A stretch of DNA of 64,000 nt. Source: Halorubrum hochsteinianum. Lineage in GTDB: Archaea; Halobacteriota; Halobacteria; Halobacteriales; Haloferacaceae. Every line of letters begins with the position of its first letter. Position 1 is the stretch's first letter. The stretch spans positions 930,001-994,000 of the forward strand of contig NZ_CP098415.1 in the NCBI RefSeq assembly GCF_023702125.1, given 5' to 3'. Of the stretch, positions 1 to 9,700 are shown piece by piece. The position numbers and the translations under genes were made by a program. The notes below the pieces were generated by a model. That model was not told the DNA's origin and made no database searches. It worked only from the letters and a program-made list of their open reading frames with translations.

Positions 1-132
1 GAGGTCGGCGGCAGCGGTGTTGACGGCGAGCGCGTCGAGGACCGCGCCGTAGCCGGCGTCGGCGTCGAACTCGGCGAGGGCGGTCGTAAGTTTGCCACCC
101 GCCTGTCCGACGCCGAGGAGGACTGCTTTCAT
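1..132 (-). CDS. tubulin/FtsZ-superfamily (CetZ-like) protein, N-terminal part only
   Basis: The minus strand from 132 gives 44 open codons that run off the left edge, starting MKAVLLGVGQAGGK. A glycine-rich GxGQAGGK loop right after the first hydrophobic strand is the nucleotide-binding start typical of haloarchaeal CetZ/tubulin-like proteins; FtsZ has a longer run of glycines here. Members of this superfamily form GTP-dependent cytoskeletal filaments affecting shape or motility; the role of this one is not known. The ATG lies about 28 nt from a TATA-like element, which suits a leaderless transcript. Only the first 44 residues are visible, so the subfamily is tentative. Confidence 0.6.
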   Translation of the reverse strand, partial: MKAVLLGVGQAGGKLTTALAEFDADAGYGAVLDALAVNTAAADL

Positions 133-154
133 GTCCCAACGTACCGTTCCCCGC

Positions 155-182
155 GATAATACTGTTTCCCCGACGTTTAAGA
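155..182. promoter_or_regulatory. divergent TATA boxes for the tubulin-like gene and the coiled-coil gene
   Basis: GATAATACT at 155-163 read on the minus strand is a TATA element about 27 nt upstream of the ATG at 132. GTTTAAGA at 175-182 sits about 28 nt upstream of the plus-strand ATG at 207. Both spacings fit haloarchaeal leaderless promoters arranged back to back. Confidence 0.55.
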
Positions 183-206
183 ACGAAAGCGCGGCCAACC
201 GGCCGC

Positions 207-761
207 ATGACGGATCACGCAGGGGACGCCGCCTCCCCCACGGCGGGAACGGAATCGGCTTCGGCGGGAGCGAGCGCCCCGGACGATCGGATCGAGTCCC
301 GGCTCCGCGCCGTCGAGCGCGCGGTGACCGGGAACGACGCGCGCCCGGCAGATGTCGCCGACGGCGCGACGGCGACCGCCGAGCGCGAGCGCCTCGAATC
401 GCGGCTCGACGACCTCGAGGAGCGCGTCGCGGAGCTGGAGGCGGCGACGCAGGCGGTCCGCGGGTACGTCGGGTCGGTCAGGGCCGTCAACCGCGAGGTG
501 GAGCGCCGGGCCGACCTCGCGCTGTCGCGGGCGACGGCGGCGGAACGCGGGGACGACGCGGACGGGGCCGTGCCCTCCGAGAGCGCGCTGGACGCCGCGC
601 TCCCGGACGACCGCCCCTCGTCGGGAGACCGGGGCAACGGCGACGACGGAGCCGGCCGCAGCGACGGGCGAGACAGCCGCGGCGGAAGCGGGGGCGACGG
701 CGGCGGGGACGGCGGCGCGTGGGCGGAGGACGCGCTGAGCCGACTCCGGGAGTCGCTGTGA
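207..761 (+). CDS. haloarchaeal coiled-coil protein (DUF7310-like)
   Basis: 184 residues, acidic, no membrane segment or signal peptide. The middle part (about residues 65-105: ERERLESRLDDLEERVAELE and on) has the heptad pattern of a coiled coil. The C-terminal third is a low-complexity Gly/Asp/Arg/Ser linker ending in a short helix (EDALSRLRESL). It leads a plus-strand block that continues into a pilus/secretion-type ATPase, and only 7 nt separate it from the next gene, so co-transcription is likely. I recall the family as DUF7310 in this same haloarchaeal neighbourhood. A cytoplasmic adaptor for the assembly ATPase is a guess from context. Confidence 0.65.
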   Translation: MTDHAGDAASPTAGTESASAGASAPDDRIESRLRAVERAVTGNDARPADVADGATATAERERLESRLDDLEERVAELEAATQAVRGYVGSVRAVNREVERRADLALSRATAAERGDDADGAVPSESALDAALPDDRPSSGDRGNGDDGAGRSDGRDSRGGSGGDGGGDGGAWAEDALSRLRESL

Positions 762-768
762 CCGAGCC

Positions 769-1233
769 GTGATCCGCGTGGTGCTCACCGTCCTCGTTGC
801 GGTCGCGCTGCTAGCCGCGTCGATGCCCGCGGTCGAGACGGCCAGGACCGCGACGACGGCGGAGCGGATCGGTACGGAGGCCGATCGGCTGGAGCGCGCG
901 CTCGGCGACGTGGTCGCCGGGTCGACGCCCGTGAGCGACCCCGCGACCGCGGCGCGGACGACCGTGCTCGTCCGCGCGCCGAGCGGGTTCGCCGCGGCGG
1001 ACCTCGACCGGGTCGCGCTCGTCGAGCCGGCGGACCGACCCGACGGCGTCGCGCTCGCGTATCGGGTCGACGGCGGGCCGGAGCGCGCGTTCCGGATCGG
1101 GACGGGCCCCGTCCCGGCGGCCGTCCACCTCGTCGACGCGCCGATCGAACTCCGGCCGGGCGGAACGAGCCGCGTTCGCCTCCGCTACGTCGACGACGAC
1201 GGGCCGACCGTCCGGGTCGATCGGATCGGTTGA
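769..1233 (+). CDS. small single-span haloarchaeal protein (DUF7311-like)
   Basis: 154 residues from a GTG start that follows the previous stop by 7 nt. An N-terminal hydrophobic segment (about residues 3-19, VVLTVLVAVALLAASMP) followed by a small-residue region suggests a membrane anchor or uncleaved signal. The rest is a short soluble domain rich in beta-type segments (RTTVLVRAPSG, SRVRLRYVDDDG). It would place its domain outside the membrane next to the pilus-like machine encoded downstream. I recall the family as DUF7311; no function is known to me. Confidence 0.65.
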   Translation: MIRVVLTVLVAVALLAASMPAVETARTATTAERIGTEADRLERALGDVVAGSTPVSDPATAARTTVLVRAPSGFAAADLDRVALVEPADRPDGVALAYRVDGGPERAFRIGTGPVPAAVHLVDAPIELRPGGTSRVRLRYVDDDGPTVRVDRIG

Positions 1234-1277
1234 GGCGGCGCGCGGAAGCGGGGGCCGGGCGACGGGGCGAGCGATCG

Positions 1278-1285
1278 TTTATAAG
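1278..1285 (+). promoter_or_regulatory. TATA box for the assembly ATPase gene
   Basis: TTTATAAG lies about 27 nt upstream of ATG 1308. This places the transcription start at the ATG and decides between that start and an upstream ATG at 1230 in the same frame. Confidence 0.6.
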
Positions 1286-1307
1286 TGATGCCGCGGCCAC
1301 GCCCGGC

Positions 1308-3287
1308 ATGAACTTCGGCCTCACCGCGCGGGTCGCCGACGCTGCCGGAGAGACGCCGCTGCGGGCGCTTCCGTGGGTCGACGAGGACGCCGACGAGTGT
1401 CGCTGCGAGCCGACGTTTCGCGAACCGGTCGGGACGGGCGTGAAGGACCGGGTGGTCCTCGACGTCGATGCGGACGACTGTCCCGGGCGAGGCGACCTGG
1501 CCGCGAGTCCGGCCTGTCTCGCGGCCGTCGTCGAGGCGCTGACCGACCGCGACGCCGACGTGATACGGACCCGTTTTCGGGGACGAGAACGGTCCTACGC
1601 GGACGCTGCGGCGGATCTCTTGGTCGCGGCGGGACGGTTCCGGGAGCGGATCGGGTTCCACGAGGAGCGGCTCGCCGACCGCGTGGCCCGGGACCCGCTC
1701 GGCGCGGCGAGGGAGGCGGCGGGGCGCGCGGGGGCCGCGAAGCGGATCGCGGCCGAGACGGGGCTGTCGGCGGCGGCCGAGGCGCTCGCGGGAGATGCCG
1801 TCGAGTCCGGCGAGGGTCCCCGCCTAGAGAACGTCCTCCGCGCGCACGTCGGACCGACGGCCGCGACCGCGCGCGTCGCGGCCGCGCCGCCGCCGGGCGC
1901 GACGCTGGTCGACAGGTGGACCGTCCCGACCGGGGCGACGATCCGACGCTACGAGGGCGACGACGCGCTCGACACCTATCACCTCACGCCCCCGACCGTC
2001 GACCTGGACGCCGACGACGTTGCCACGCTGGCCGCCGCGCGGGACCGGCTGCTCGACGACCCCGCCGGCGGGGACAGGGCACCAGGGCGGGCGGTGCGGG
2101 GGGCCGCGGACGGCGACGCCCCGGTCGCGGACCTCACGGAGATACTGCGGCGACACACGCACGGCTACGGCGCGTTCGAACACGTCTTCGCCGACGAGCG
2201 GGTGAGCGACGCGACGGTGACCGCGCCGGTCGCCGAGAATCCGCTCCGGGTGGTCCTCGACGGCGACCGGTGCCGGACGAACGTGCGACTCCCGCCGGAG
2301 GGGGCCGCCACGCTGGCGTCGCGGCTCCGGCGGGCGAGCGGCCGCGCCTTCTCGCGGGCGACGCCGACCCTCGACGCGACGATCGAGTCGGAGACCGGGC
2401 GGGTCAGGGTCGCCGCGGCCACGGACCCGGCCAGCGACGGACTGTCCTTCACCTTTCGGCGCGGCGACCCGGAGGCGTGGACGCTCGCCCGGCTCGTGTC
2501 TGCCGACACGCTCACGCCCGCGGCGGCCGGGCTGTTGTCGGTCGCCGTCGAGCGCGGCGTGACAGGCCTGATCGCCGGCGGACGGGCGGCCGGGAAGACG
2601 ACCGCGCTCGGGTCGCTGCTGTGGGAGCTCCCCGCGGAGACGCGGGCGATCGCGATCGAGGACACGCCGGAACTCCCCGTCGGGGCGCTCGCCGACGGGG
2701 GGCGGGACGTCCAGCGCCTCCGCGTCGGGGACGGCGCGGAGCTCGCTCCGGCGGACGCGGTTCGGACGGCGCTCCGCATGGGCGGCGGCGCGATCGCCGT
2801 CGGCGAGGTCCGCGGCGAGGAGGCGCGGGCGCTGTACGAGGCGATGCGCGTGGGTGCCGCCGGGGAGACGGTGCTCGGAACGATCCACGGCGAGGACCCG
2901 GAAGCGGTCGAGGAGCGCGTCGTCACCGACCTCGGCGTCGCCCGCTCGTCGTTCGCCGCGACCGACCTGATCGCCGTCCTCGACTCCCACCGCGTCGAGT
3001 CGATCGTCGAGGTCGGCGACCGCGACGGCGGCGTGAGCTTCGACCCGCTGTTCGAGCGGACCGATCGAGGACTCGTCGGGACCGGGCGGATCGACCGCGG
3101 CGAAAGCCGGCTGATAGACGGGCTGGCCGGATCGGACGAGTCGTACGCGTCGGTTCTGGAGGCCGTCGACCGCCGGACGGACCGGATTCGCGAGGCGGTT
3201 CGAGCGGGGCGAACCGCGCCGAGGCGATACGCCCGTGACGACGCGGTCGACGGCGCGACCGGGAGGCCCTACGGAGGGGACGAATGA
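1308..3287 (+). CDS. type II/IV secretion system (type IV pilus-like) assembly ATPase
   Basis: 659 residues. The C-terminal half is a secretion ATPase of the PilB/GspE/TadA superfamily: Walker A GGRAAGKTT at 424-432 (Lys430), a Walker B-like AIAVGEVRG around 495-503 with Glu500, and a downstream TIHGED stretch. The N-terminal half has Cys-containing segments (DECRCEP, DDCPGRGD) and a helical region before the N2-type domain. Such ATPases work as cytoplasmic hexamers that power pilin assembly at the membrane through the platform protein, encoded next with a 4-nt ATGA overlap. An in-frame ATG at 1230 exists, but the TATA box at 1278 favours 1308. No pilin with a recognisable SPIII signal was seen nearby, so the substrate is unknown. 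Confidence 0.88.
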   Translation: MNFGLTARVADAAGETPLRALPWVDEDADECRCEPTFREPVGTGVKDRVVLDVDADDCPGRGDLAASPACLAAVVEALTDRDADVIRTRFRGRERSYADAAADLLVAAGRFRERIGFHEERLADRVARDPLGAAREAAGRAGAAKRIAAETGLSAAAEALAGDAVESGEGPRLENVLRAHVGPTAATARVAAAPPPGATLVDRWTVPTGATIRRYEGDDALDTYHLTPPTVDLDADDVATLAAARDRLLDDPAGGDRAPGRAVRGAADGDAPVADLTEILRRHTHGYGAFEHVFADERVSDATVTAPVAENPLRVVLDGDRCRTNVRLPPEGAATLASRLRRASGRAFSRATPTLDATIESETGRVRVAAATDPASDGLSFTFRRGDPEAWTLARLVSADTLTPAAAGLLSVAVERGVTGLIAGGRAAGKTTALGSLLWELPAETRAIAIEDTPELPVGALADGGRDVQRLRVGDGAELAPADAVRTALRMGGGAIAVGEVRGEEARALYEAMRVGAAGETVLGTIHGEDPEAVEERVVTDLGVARSSFAATDLIAVLDSHRVESIVEVGDRDGGVSFDPLFERTDRGLVGTGRIDRGESRLIDGLAGSDESYASVLEAVDRRTDRIREAVRAGRTAPRRYARDDAVDGATGRPYGGDE

Positions 3288-5077
3288 CCGAGAGTGGGTC
3301 GGGGGCCGCGGACGACTCGGCCGCGTCGGCGGAGCTCCGGCGGGCGATCGCGTTCCTCGGGTGGGACGTCACCGCGGCGCGCGTCGTCGACCTCGGGTAC
3401 CGGGTCGGGGTCGCCGTCGGCCTCGTCGTCACGGTCGTCGGGGGGGTCGTCGCCGGCGCGGTCGCGGCCGGACCGGCGGGGCTGGCCGCCGCCGTCGGCG
3501 GGATTCACGCGGTCCACCGAGCGCCGGTATGGCTCGCGTCGCTCCGGCGGACGCGCGCGCTCGGCGCTGCGCCGGGCCTCGTCGGACGGCTGGTGTTGCG
3601 AATGCGGCTCGACCCCTCGACGGAGCGCGCGGTGGAGTTCGCCGCCCGGACCGGCGACGGGCCGCTGGCCGCGGCGCTGTCTCGGCACGAGCGCGGGAGC
3701 GCCGACGGACCGACGAGCGGCCTTCAGGCGTTCGCCCGGGAGTGGCGGCCCTGGTTCCCGGCGATCGACCGTGCCGCGGCGCTCGTCCGAACCGCGGCGA
3801 CCGCGCCGCCGGAGCGCCGCGGGCGGTGTCTTGACCGCGCGCTCGACGCGACGCTCTCGGGGACGACGGACCGGCTCGCGGAGTTCGTCGGGGCGGTTCG
3901 GGGGCCCGTCTCCGCGCTGTACGCCTTCGGGGTGCTGCTGCCGCTGGCGCTTATCGCGCTGCTGCCGGCCGGCGCTGCCGCCGGCGTCGCCGTCGGACCC
4001 GGGATCGTCGCCGGTCTGTACCTCGTCGCGCTCCCCGGCGGGCTGATGGCCGCCTCGGCGTGGCTGCTCTCGCGTCGACCCGTCGCGTTCCCGCCGCCGC
4101 GGATCGGCCGCGACCACCCCGACGTTCCGAACCGGCGGGGCCGCGCGGTTCTCGTCGGCTGCGCCCTCGGCGCTGTGGCGGCCGTCGTCGCCGCGCGCGC
4201 GGTCGCGCCGTGGGCGTGGCCGGTCGCCGGGGTCGGCGTCGGGGTCGGGTCCGCGCTCTTCGCCCTCGCACAGCCCCGCCGGGCGGTGCTGTCGGACGTC
4301 CGCGAGATCGAACGCGGTCTCCCGGACGCGATGACCGTGATCGGCGGCGACGTGGCCGAGGGCGTCGCCGTCGAGACCGCGGTCGCGAACGCCGGGGAGC
4401 GGCTCGACGGCGCGACCGGCGGCGTGTTCGAGCGCGCCGGACGACGCAGCGACACCCTGCGGGTCGGCGTCCGGGAGGCGTTTCTCGGACGAGGCGGGCC
4501 GGCGGCGACGATCCCGTCGCCGAGGCTCCGCGGTGCGATTGCGTTGCTCGCCGTCGCCGCGCGGGAGGGCCGCCCCGCCGGCGACGTTCTGTTGGAACTC
4601 GCGGACCAGCTGGAGTCGCTCCGGGACCTCGAACGCGACGCCCGCCGTCAGCTGGCGACCGTGACCGGGACGCTCTCGAACACGGCAGCGGTGTTCGCGC
4701 CGCTCGTCGGCGGAGCGACCGTCGCGCTCGCGACCGGGATCGACGCCGCCGCCGTGGGCAGTCTCGGTGCCGGCGCGGCGGCCGGCGCGGACGCCCTCGG
4801 CGGCGGTCTGAGCGCGTCCGGCGGAGCGGCGGCGACGGGAGCCGGGACGGCGGCGAGCGGAGGCGGCGCGACGGGCGGAGGGACGCTGTCGGTCCCGGTC
4901 CTCGGCCGGATCGTGGGAACGTACGTGCTGCTGCTCGCCGCGCTGCTCACCGGGCTGGCGACCGGGTTGGAGCGCGGGTTCGACCGGACGCTCGTGGCCT
5001 ACCGGGTCGGGATCGCGCTGCCGACCGCCACCGCGACGTTCCTCGTCGCGTTCGCCGGTGCCGGACTCCTGTTTTGA
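3284..5077 (+). CDS. type II secretion system F family (PilC/TadC-like) membrane platform protein
   Basis: 597 residues with several long hydrophobic spans (about 43-75, 205-260, 285-330, 530-560 and 575-597). Two T2SSF-type cytoplasmic helical domains are separated by membrane segments: LRMRLDPSTERAVEF in the first, REIERGLPDAMTVIGGDVAEG in the second. This is the polytopic partner that couples the assembly ATPase to pilin subunits. The ATG overlaps the ATPase stop (ATGA), showing translational coupling. A Gly/Ala/Ser-rich stretch (about residues 490-535) separates the second domain from the last spans and is longer than usual. Archaeal platform proteins often carry this duplicated layout. 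Confidence 0.85.
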   Translation: MTESGSGAADDSAASAELRRAIAFLGWDVTAARVVDLGYRVGVAVGLVVTVVGGVVAGAVAAGPAGLAAAVGGIHAVHRAPVWLASLRRTRALGAAPGLVGRLVLRMRLDPSTERAVEFAARTGDGPLAAALSRHERGSADGPTSGLQAFAREWRPWFPAIDRAAALVRTAATAPPERRGRCLDRALDATLSGTTDRLAEFVGAVRGPVSALYAFGVLLPLALIALLPAGAAAGVAVGPGIVAGLYLVALPGGLMAASAWLLSRRPVAFPPPRIGRDHPDVPNRRGRAVLVGCALGAVAAVVAARAVAPWAWPVAGVGVGVGSALFALAQPRRAVLSDVREIERGLPDAMTVIGGDVAEGVAVETAVANAGERLDGATGGVFERAGRRSDTLRVGVREAFLGRGGPAATIPSPRLRGAIALLAVAAREGRPAGDVLLELADQLESLRDLERDARRQLATVTGTLSNTAAVFAPLVGGATVALATGIDAAAVGSLGAGAAAGADALGGGLSASGGAAATGAGTAASGGGATGGGTLSVPVLGRIVGTYVLLLAALLTGLATGLERGFDRTLVAYRVGIALPTATATFLVAFAGAGLLF

Positions 5078-5130
5078 GCGGGAGACGCCGAGGCCGGGAC
5101 GACGGCGGAACGCACGCGTGTCCGGCGATC

Positions 5131-5138
5131 ATTTATAT
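5131..5138 (+). promoter_or_regulatory. TATA box for the DUF7283-like gene
   Basis: ATTTATAT at 5131-5138 is about 28 nt upstream of ATG 5162. This shows an internal promoter inside the pilus-like block. Confidence 0.6.
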
Positions 5139-5161
5139 GCGAAGCCGCGGCCAGCCGCCCC

Positions 5162-5656
5162 ATGTTCGAGACGCACCTCGACGCCACGTACGCGTGGCTC
5201 GGCCTGGCCGTCGTGAGCGTCGCGACCGCCGGTGTGGCCGCGGCGTTCCCCGCCTCGCCGCCGCCCGACGCCGGCGGCGTCGCGCGCACGGTCGACTCGG
5301 TGGCCGACGGAGAGTACCCCGCGACGGCCGAGCACGGGATCGCGGCAGACCGGCTCCGGCTCACGGACGACTCCGTCTCGCTCGGCGACGACCGAGGAAC
5401 GGCGCGGGCGACGCTCGACGCCCCGCGGATCACGCCGGTGGTACGGCCGGGAGCGACCGCGAACGCGACGACGGACGCGCGACTCCGTCGCGTGCTCGAC
5501 GGCGTTCCCCCCGACGCCGCGTTCGACGATCCGGCGGCGTTCGCGGCGGCGGCCGAACGCGCGCGAGCGACCGACCCGGGATGGGTCCCGGCTCCGGACC
5601 GGATCACGGTCCGACGGGTCCACTACGGTGAGGTCCGCGTCACGCTCGTCGGGTGA
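5162..5656 (+). CDS. single-span haloarchaeal protein (DUF7283-like)
   Basis: 164 residues. One N-terminal transmembrane segment (about residues 12-30, WLGLAVVSVATAGVAAAF), then a compact domain presumably outside the cell. The Met/small-residue N-terminus plus a hydrophobic helix is reminiscent of minor pilin-like subunits, but I see no clear type III signal peptide processing motif. It is followed after 6 nt by the next gene of the same style. I recall it as DUF7283, found in the same order in other haloarchaea. Function unknown; association with the ATPase/platform pair is by context. Confidence 0.65.
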   Translation: MFETHLDATYAWLGLAVVSVATAGVAAAFPASPPPDAGGVARTVDSVADGEYPATAEHGIAADRLRLTDDSVSLGDDRGTARATLDAPRITPVVRPGATANATTDARLRRVLDGVPPDAAFDDPAAFAAAAERARATDPGWVPAPDRITVRRVHYGEVRVTLVG

Positions 5657-5662
5657 TCCCGC

Positions 5663-6124
5663 GTGTTCCGAGACCGTCTCCCGAGCGCGTCGGAGGGCAC
5701 CGACAGACCGACCGCCCCGTTCTCCGCCGCCGACCGAGCGGCCGTCGAACCGGTCGCCGCGCTCGTCGCGGTGGTCGTCGTCGGGCTCGCCCTGGGGCTG
5801 TACGCCGGGGCGCTCGACGACGCCGCGCCCGATCGGTCCCGGCAGTCCGCGGACGCGGCGCTCGACCGCGTCGAGCGCGCGGCGACCGTCGGCGGCGTCG
5901 TCGACCCCGACCGGTTGCGACGGGTCGAGGCCCCGGGGACGGCGACCGCGGTCGAACTGGAGGCGGACGGCGAGCGCTGGCTGGCCGCGTCGGGCCCCGA
6001 CGCACCGGGACCGCCGGGAGTCCGGTCTCCCGGAGCGGTCGCGGTCGCGGAGCGGCGGGTGACCGTCCGAGTGGGGCCCGGGAGGAACGTCCGCGGAACG
6101 CTCCGGGCGGTGGTGTGGCGGTGA
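5663..6124 (+). CDS. single-span haloarchaeal protein (DUF7285-like)
   Basis: 153 residues from GTG. About 30 charged residues precede one transmembrane segment (about 30-50, VEPVAALVAVVVVGLALGLY), followed by a short soluble domain (about 60-153). The segment begins with a phrase (AAVEPVAAL) like those in archaeal pilin-like and TadE-like proteins, where residues just before the helix take part in assembly. That resemblance is weak. The stop overlaps the next start (GTGA). Family recalled as DUF7285. Confidence 0.62.
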   Translation: MFRDRLPSASEGTDRPTAPFSAADRAAVEPVAALVAVVVVGLALGLYAGALDDAAPDRSRQSADAALDRVERAATVGGVVDPDRLRRVEAPGTATAVELEADGERWLAASGPDAPGPPGVRSPGAVAVAERRVTVRVGPGRNVRGTLRAVVWR

Positions 6125-6756
6125 CCAGCACCGTTCTCGACGTGACCGTGCTGCTGCTCTGCGTCTCCGCGAGCGTCGTCGCGCTCGGGGCGAGCGACGC
6201 CGGCGGCCCCGGCGGCCCGGGCGCGAGCGACGCGGCGGACCGGCTGGTCACCGAGACCGCGAGCGTGACGTACGCCGATTCCGACGCGCCGAACGGAACG
6301 CGACGCGTCCACGCGACCCGCGCGGAACTACTCGCGTTGGTCGCCGAGCGGGACGCGGAGGACGCGTTCGACCGGCGAGTCACCGAGACCGTTCGCGCGG
6401 GGCTCGGTCCGCGGGCGCGGGTAGACGTGACGGTGGAGAGGGGCAGCGAGCGGGACGCGGGCGGCCCTCCCGCGCTCTCACCGGGCGACGCGTTCCGTCC
6501 CGCGTGGGTCGAGCGGCGGTCGTTCCCGCGTCCGATTGCCGACACCGCGGTGCCGGGATGGGCGATCGACGGACGGGCCTCGGAGGGGAGGTCGAACGAG
6601 CGCTCGGACGCGGTCGCCGTCGGCCCCGAGCCGCCGCGGAACGCGGACGTCACTCTCGCCGTCGTCAGACAGCCGATCCCGACCGATGTCGGCCGGGATC
6701 GGAACGGAGTCCGGTCGTCAGAAGGCGTCGTTCGGATCGTCGTTCGGAGGTGGTGA
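6121..6756 (+). CDS. haloarchaeal membrane-anchored protein (DUF7284-like)
   Basis: 211 residues. The GTG at 6121 overlaps the previous stop by 4 nt (GTGA), which fixes the start inside a longer open frame. The N-terminus (VTSTVLDVTVLLLCVSASVVAL) is a hydrophobic helix with a TadE/pilin-like beginning, followed by an extracytoplasmic-type domain. It ends in a GTGA overlap with the next gene, so DUF7285-, 7284- and 7286-like genes form a translationally coupled trio. Function unknown. Confidence 0.65.
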   Translation: MTSTVLDVTVLLLCVSASVVALGASDAGGPGGPGASDAADRLVTETASVTYADSDAPNGTRRVHATRAELLALVAERDAEDAFDRRVTETVRAGLGPRARVDVTVERGSERDAGGPPALSPGDAFRPAWVERRSFPRPIADTAVPGWAIDGRASEGRSNERSDAVAVGPEPPRNADVTLAVVRQPIPTDVGRDRNGVRSSEGVVRIVVRRW

Positions 6757-9700
6757 GCGTGGGGAGCCACCGCGCCGATCGGTCGCGCTGGCGACGCCCG
6801 CGGACGTTCGTCGTCGACGAGCGGGCACGGGTGCCCTTCGCACTGGTCGGCGTGCTGCTGCTCGTGACGAGTTCGGCGTACGCCGCCGGACTCGCCGATC
6901 AGGGGCTGGTCGGCGAGGACCGCCGCGTCGAGCGCGCCGTCGAGCGGGTCGACGCCGACGCCACCGCCGCGCTCAGAAGCGCGGCCCGGGAGGCCGCCCA
7001 CGACGCGGCGGCGGAGCCCGTGACGCGCGCGCCGGACGGATCGGGACCGGCGTCTCTGGCGGTTCGGGAGCGCTCGGCCTTCGAGGACGCGTTCCGGATC
7101 CGACTCGCGATCGCCGGAATGGAGGCGCTGGACGCGGTCGAGAGCGATGTCGGCGGGGTCGAGGCGGACGCCTCGCTGCCGGCGGTCGAGTCGGCCGACG
7201 ACCTCGTCGCCGCTCGGGAGCGCGTCCGAGTCGAACCGGTCGCGAACGGGACCGCGACGCGGGTGATCTTCGGGGGCGTCGAGACGACCGCGACCCGGGA
7301 CGGCCGGACCGTCGTGAACCGGACGCGGCCGCGGACCGTCACGGTCGCCGTGCCGACGTTGGCCGCTCACGAGCGGACGGAGCGGTTCGAGACGCGCCTC
7401 GACCGCGGCCCCGTCGAGGGGGCGGGGCTCGGTCGACAGCTCACGGCGAGCCTCTACGCGATGGCGTGGGCGCGCGGATACGGGCAGTACGCCGGCGCGC
7501 CCGTCGAGAACGTCGTCGCGAACCGCCACGTCGAGCTGGCGACGAACGCCGGGATCGTCCGCGTCCAGCGCGACGTGTTCGGTGCCAGCGACCCCGACGC
7601 GCGCGGCGGCGTCGCCCGCGCGACCGCCCGGACCGGCGTGACGGACCTGCTGTCGCCGACCGGCGTCCACGAGGCCTCCTGGACGGACGCCGTCCTCGGA
7701 ACCCCGACGCCGACGAGGGGAAGCGACGGGGCGGATGCGGCGGCGGACGGGGCGGATGCGGCGGCAGACGGGGATCGGAACCCGAGCGAGGACGCAGCGT
7801 TCGAGCGGTCGGCGGAGCCGGCGGACCGGAGCGCGTCGGTCGAAGTCGGCCACGCGGCCGACCGCGCCGCGACCCGGATCCACGACGACCTCGACGGGAT
7901 CGTGCGGCGGAGCCACCGCGTCGAGGCGAGCGCGGAGACGGAGGCGACGCGGATCCGCGACGGGGGACCGGTGACGCCGGCGCGCCCGGGCTCGCTTCGC
8001 GACGAACCCTGGCGGCGGGTCGATACGACCGAGACGGAGCGGGTCCGCGTCGGGGACGGCAGCGGTCTCGAACCGGAGGCCGACCGCGAGACGGTGTCGG
8101 CCGGCGAGTCGGTGTCGTTCGGGGAGGCGACCCGGGAGGTCGTCGTCGAGCGGACGGCGACGGCGACGTGGGAGCGCCGGGTCGTCGAGCGCGGACCGAA
8201 CGGGACGGTCCGGAACGTGAGCGTCGACCGGACCGTGACCCGCGACGAGGCGACGGACCGGTACCGCGTCCGGGTCTCGCTGACCGGGACGTACGCGCCG
8301 CGGGACGGCGCGCCCGACAGGCCGACGGCGACGTTCGGCGGCGGCCGCGACGTCGACGGGCCGGACCTCGCAGACACCCCGGCGGCCGCGGCCGCGGAGT
8401 TGAACGTCGAGACGGCCGGCGGCGTCGATCGGTTCGCGCGCGACGCCGTCGAGGACGGGGACGAGAGGCGAGCGGCGGTCGTGTACGGCGACCGGTCCGA
8501 CGCGGACCTCGACCGGATCGCGACCGACGTCTCGTCGCTGTCGGAGCGCGTCCGCGACCTGGAGGCCGAGGCGTCGATGACCGACGCCGCGGTCGGCGAG
8601 TCGACCCCGTATCGGGACCTCGCCGCGACCGTGCGCGAGCGGCGCGACGCGCTCCGGGACGCGCCGTCGCGGTACGACGGGGCGGTCGACCGGGGTCGGG
8701 TCGCCGCCCGCGCCGCGTACCTCGACGCCGTGATCGAGGAGTTGGAGGCGGCCGCCGAGGACAGAGAGGAGGCGGCTGACGGCGTGCTAGACCGGGTGAA
8801 CGACGCGTTCGGCGGCCCGCCGGTGGGCGAGGTGATCGCCAGCCGCGAGGCCGCCCGCGACCCTGGGACCTACGCTGTCGGCGACGGGGGGCCGGGCGGC
8901 GAGGTCACGTTCGCGCCGGAGGGATCGCCCGGATACCTCCCGCGGACGGCGGTCGACGGCGAACGCGTCGAGGGCGTCGATGGCACGACGACGCGGCCGC
9001 TCGCGACGCGGAACGTGAACTACGTCACGCTCCCGTACAGCGACGTCTCCGGCGGGATCGCCGACCGGATCCTCGGCACCGACGACACGGTCCGCCCCGA
9101 CGTCGCCGGACGGTCGCTCCTCGCCGCGGACGAGGCGCTCGCCGCGGCCGACGACGACGACCTGCGCGCGGACCGGCGCGCGCTCGCCGGGCGGATCGAC
9201 GACTCGCTTCGGCGCGTCGACGAGACGCTGGCGGCCCGGCTCGCCGAGCGGACAGGCCTCTCGCGCGAACAGCGGCGGACCGTGCTGGAGCGCGCCGCCT
9301 CGGAGTACGACTCGGTCGGGGAGCGTGCGGTCGCGGTCGGCGAGGGCGAGTACCCGGACCGGGTCGCGAGGGAGGCGGCCAGGGTCGGATCGCTGTCGAA
9401 GGCGGAGCGGATCGGACTCGCGGCGCACCTCCGCGTGGAGACGCGAAGTGCGGCGGGACGCGACGCGGTCCGGATCCCCGTCCGCTTCGTCGACGCGACC
9501 ACGGCCGCGTCCCGGGAGATCCGACGGGGCGAGGTCGAATCGGCGATCGAGGCCCGCGCGAAGGAGGGAGTGGGGTCGGTGCCGGACGAGCGGGTTCCGA
9601 AGCCCGTTCGGACCGTCGGGGCGGGGCTGCCGGTCACGCCGGTCCCCGGGTACTGGGTGGCGACGGTCAACGCGTGGAACGTTCAGGTACGAGGCGAGTA

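Noticed and set aside
1373-3238. 621-codon Arg-rich open frame over the assembly ATPase gene
   Set aside because: It is a GC-driven shadow in another frame: extreme Arg/Gly content, no domain, and fully covered by a recognisable ATPase.
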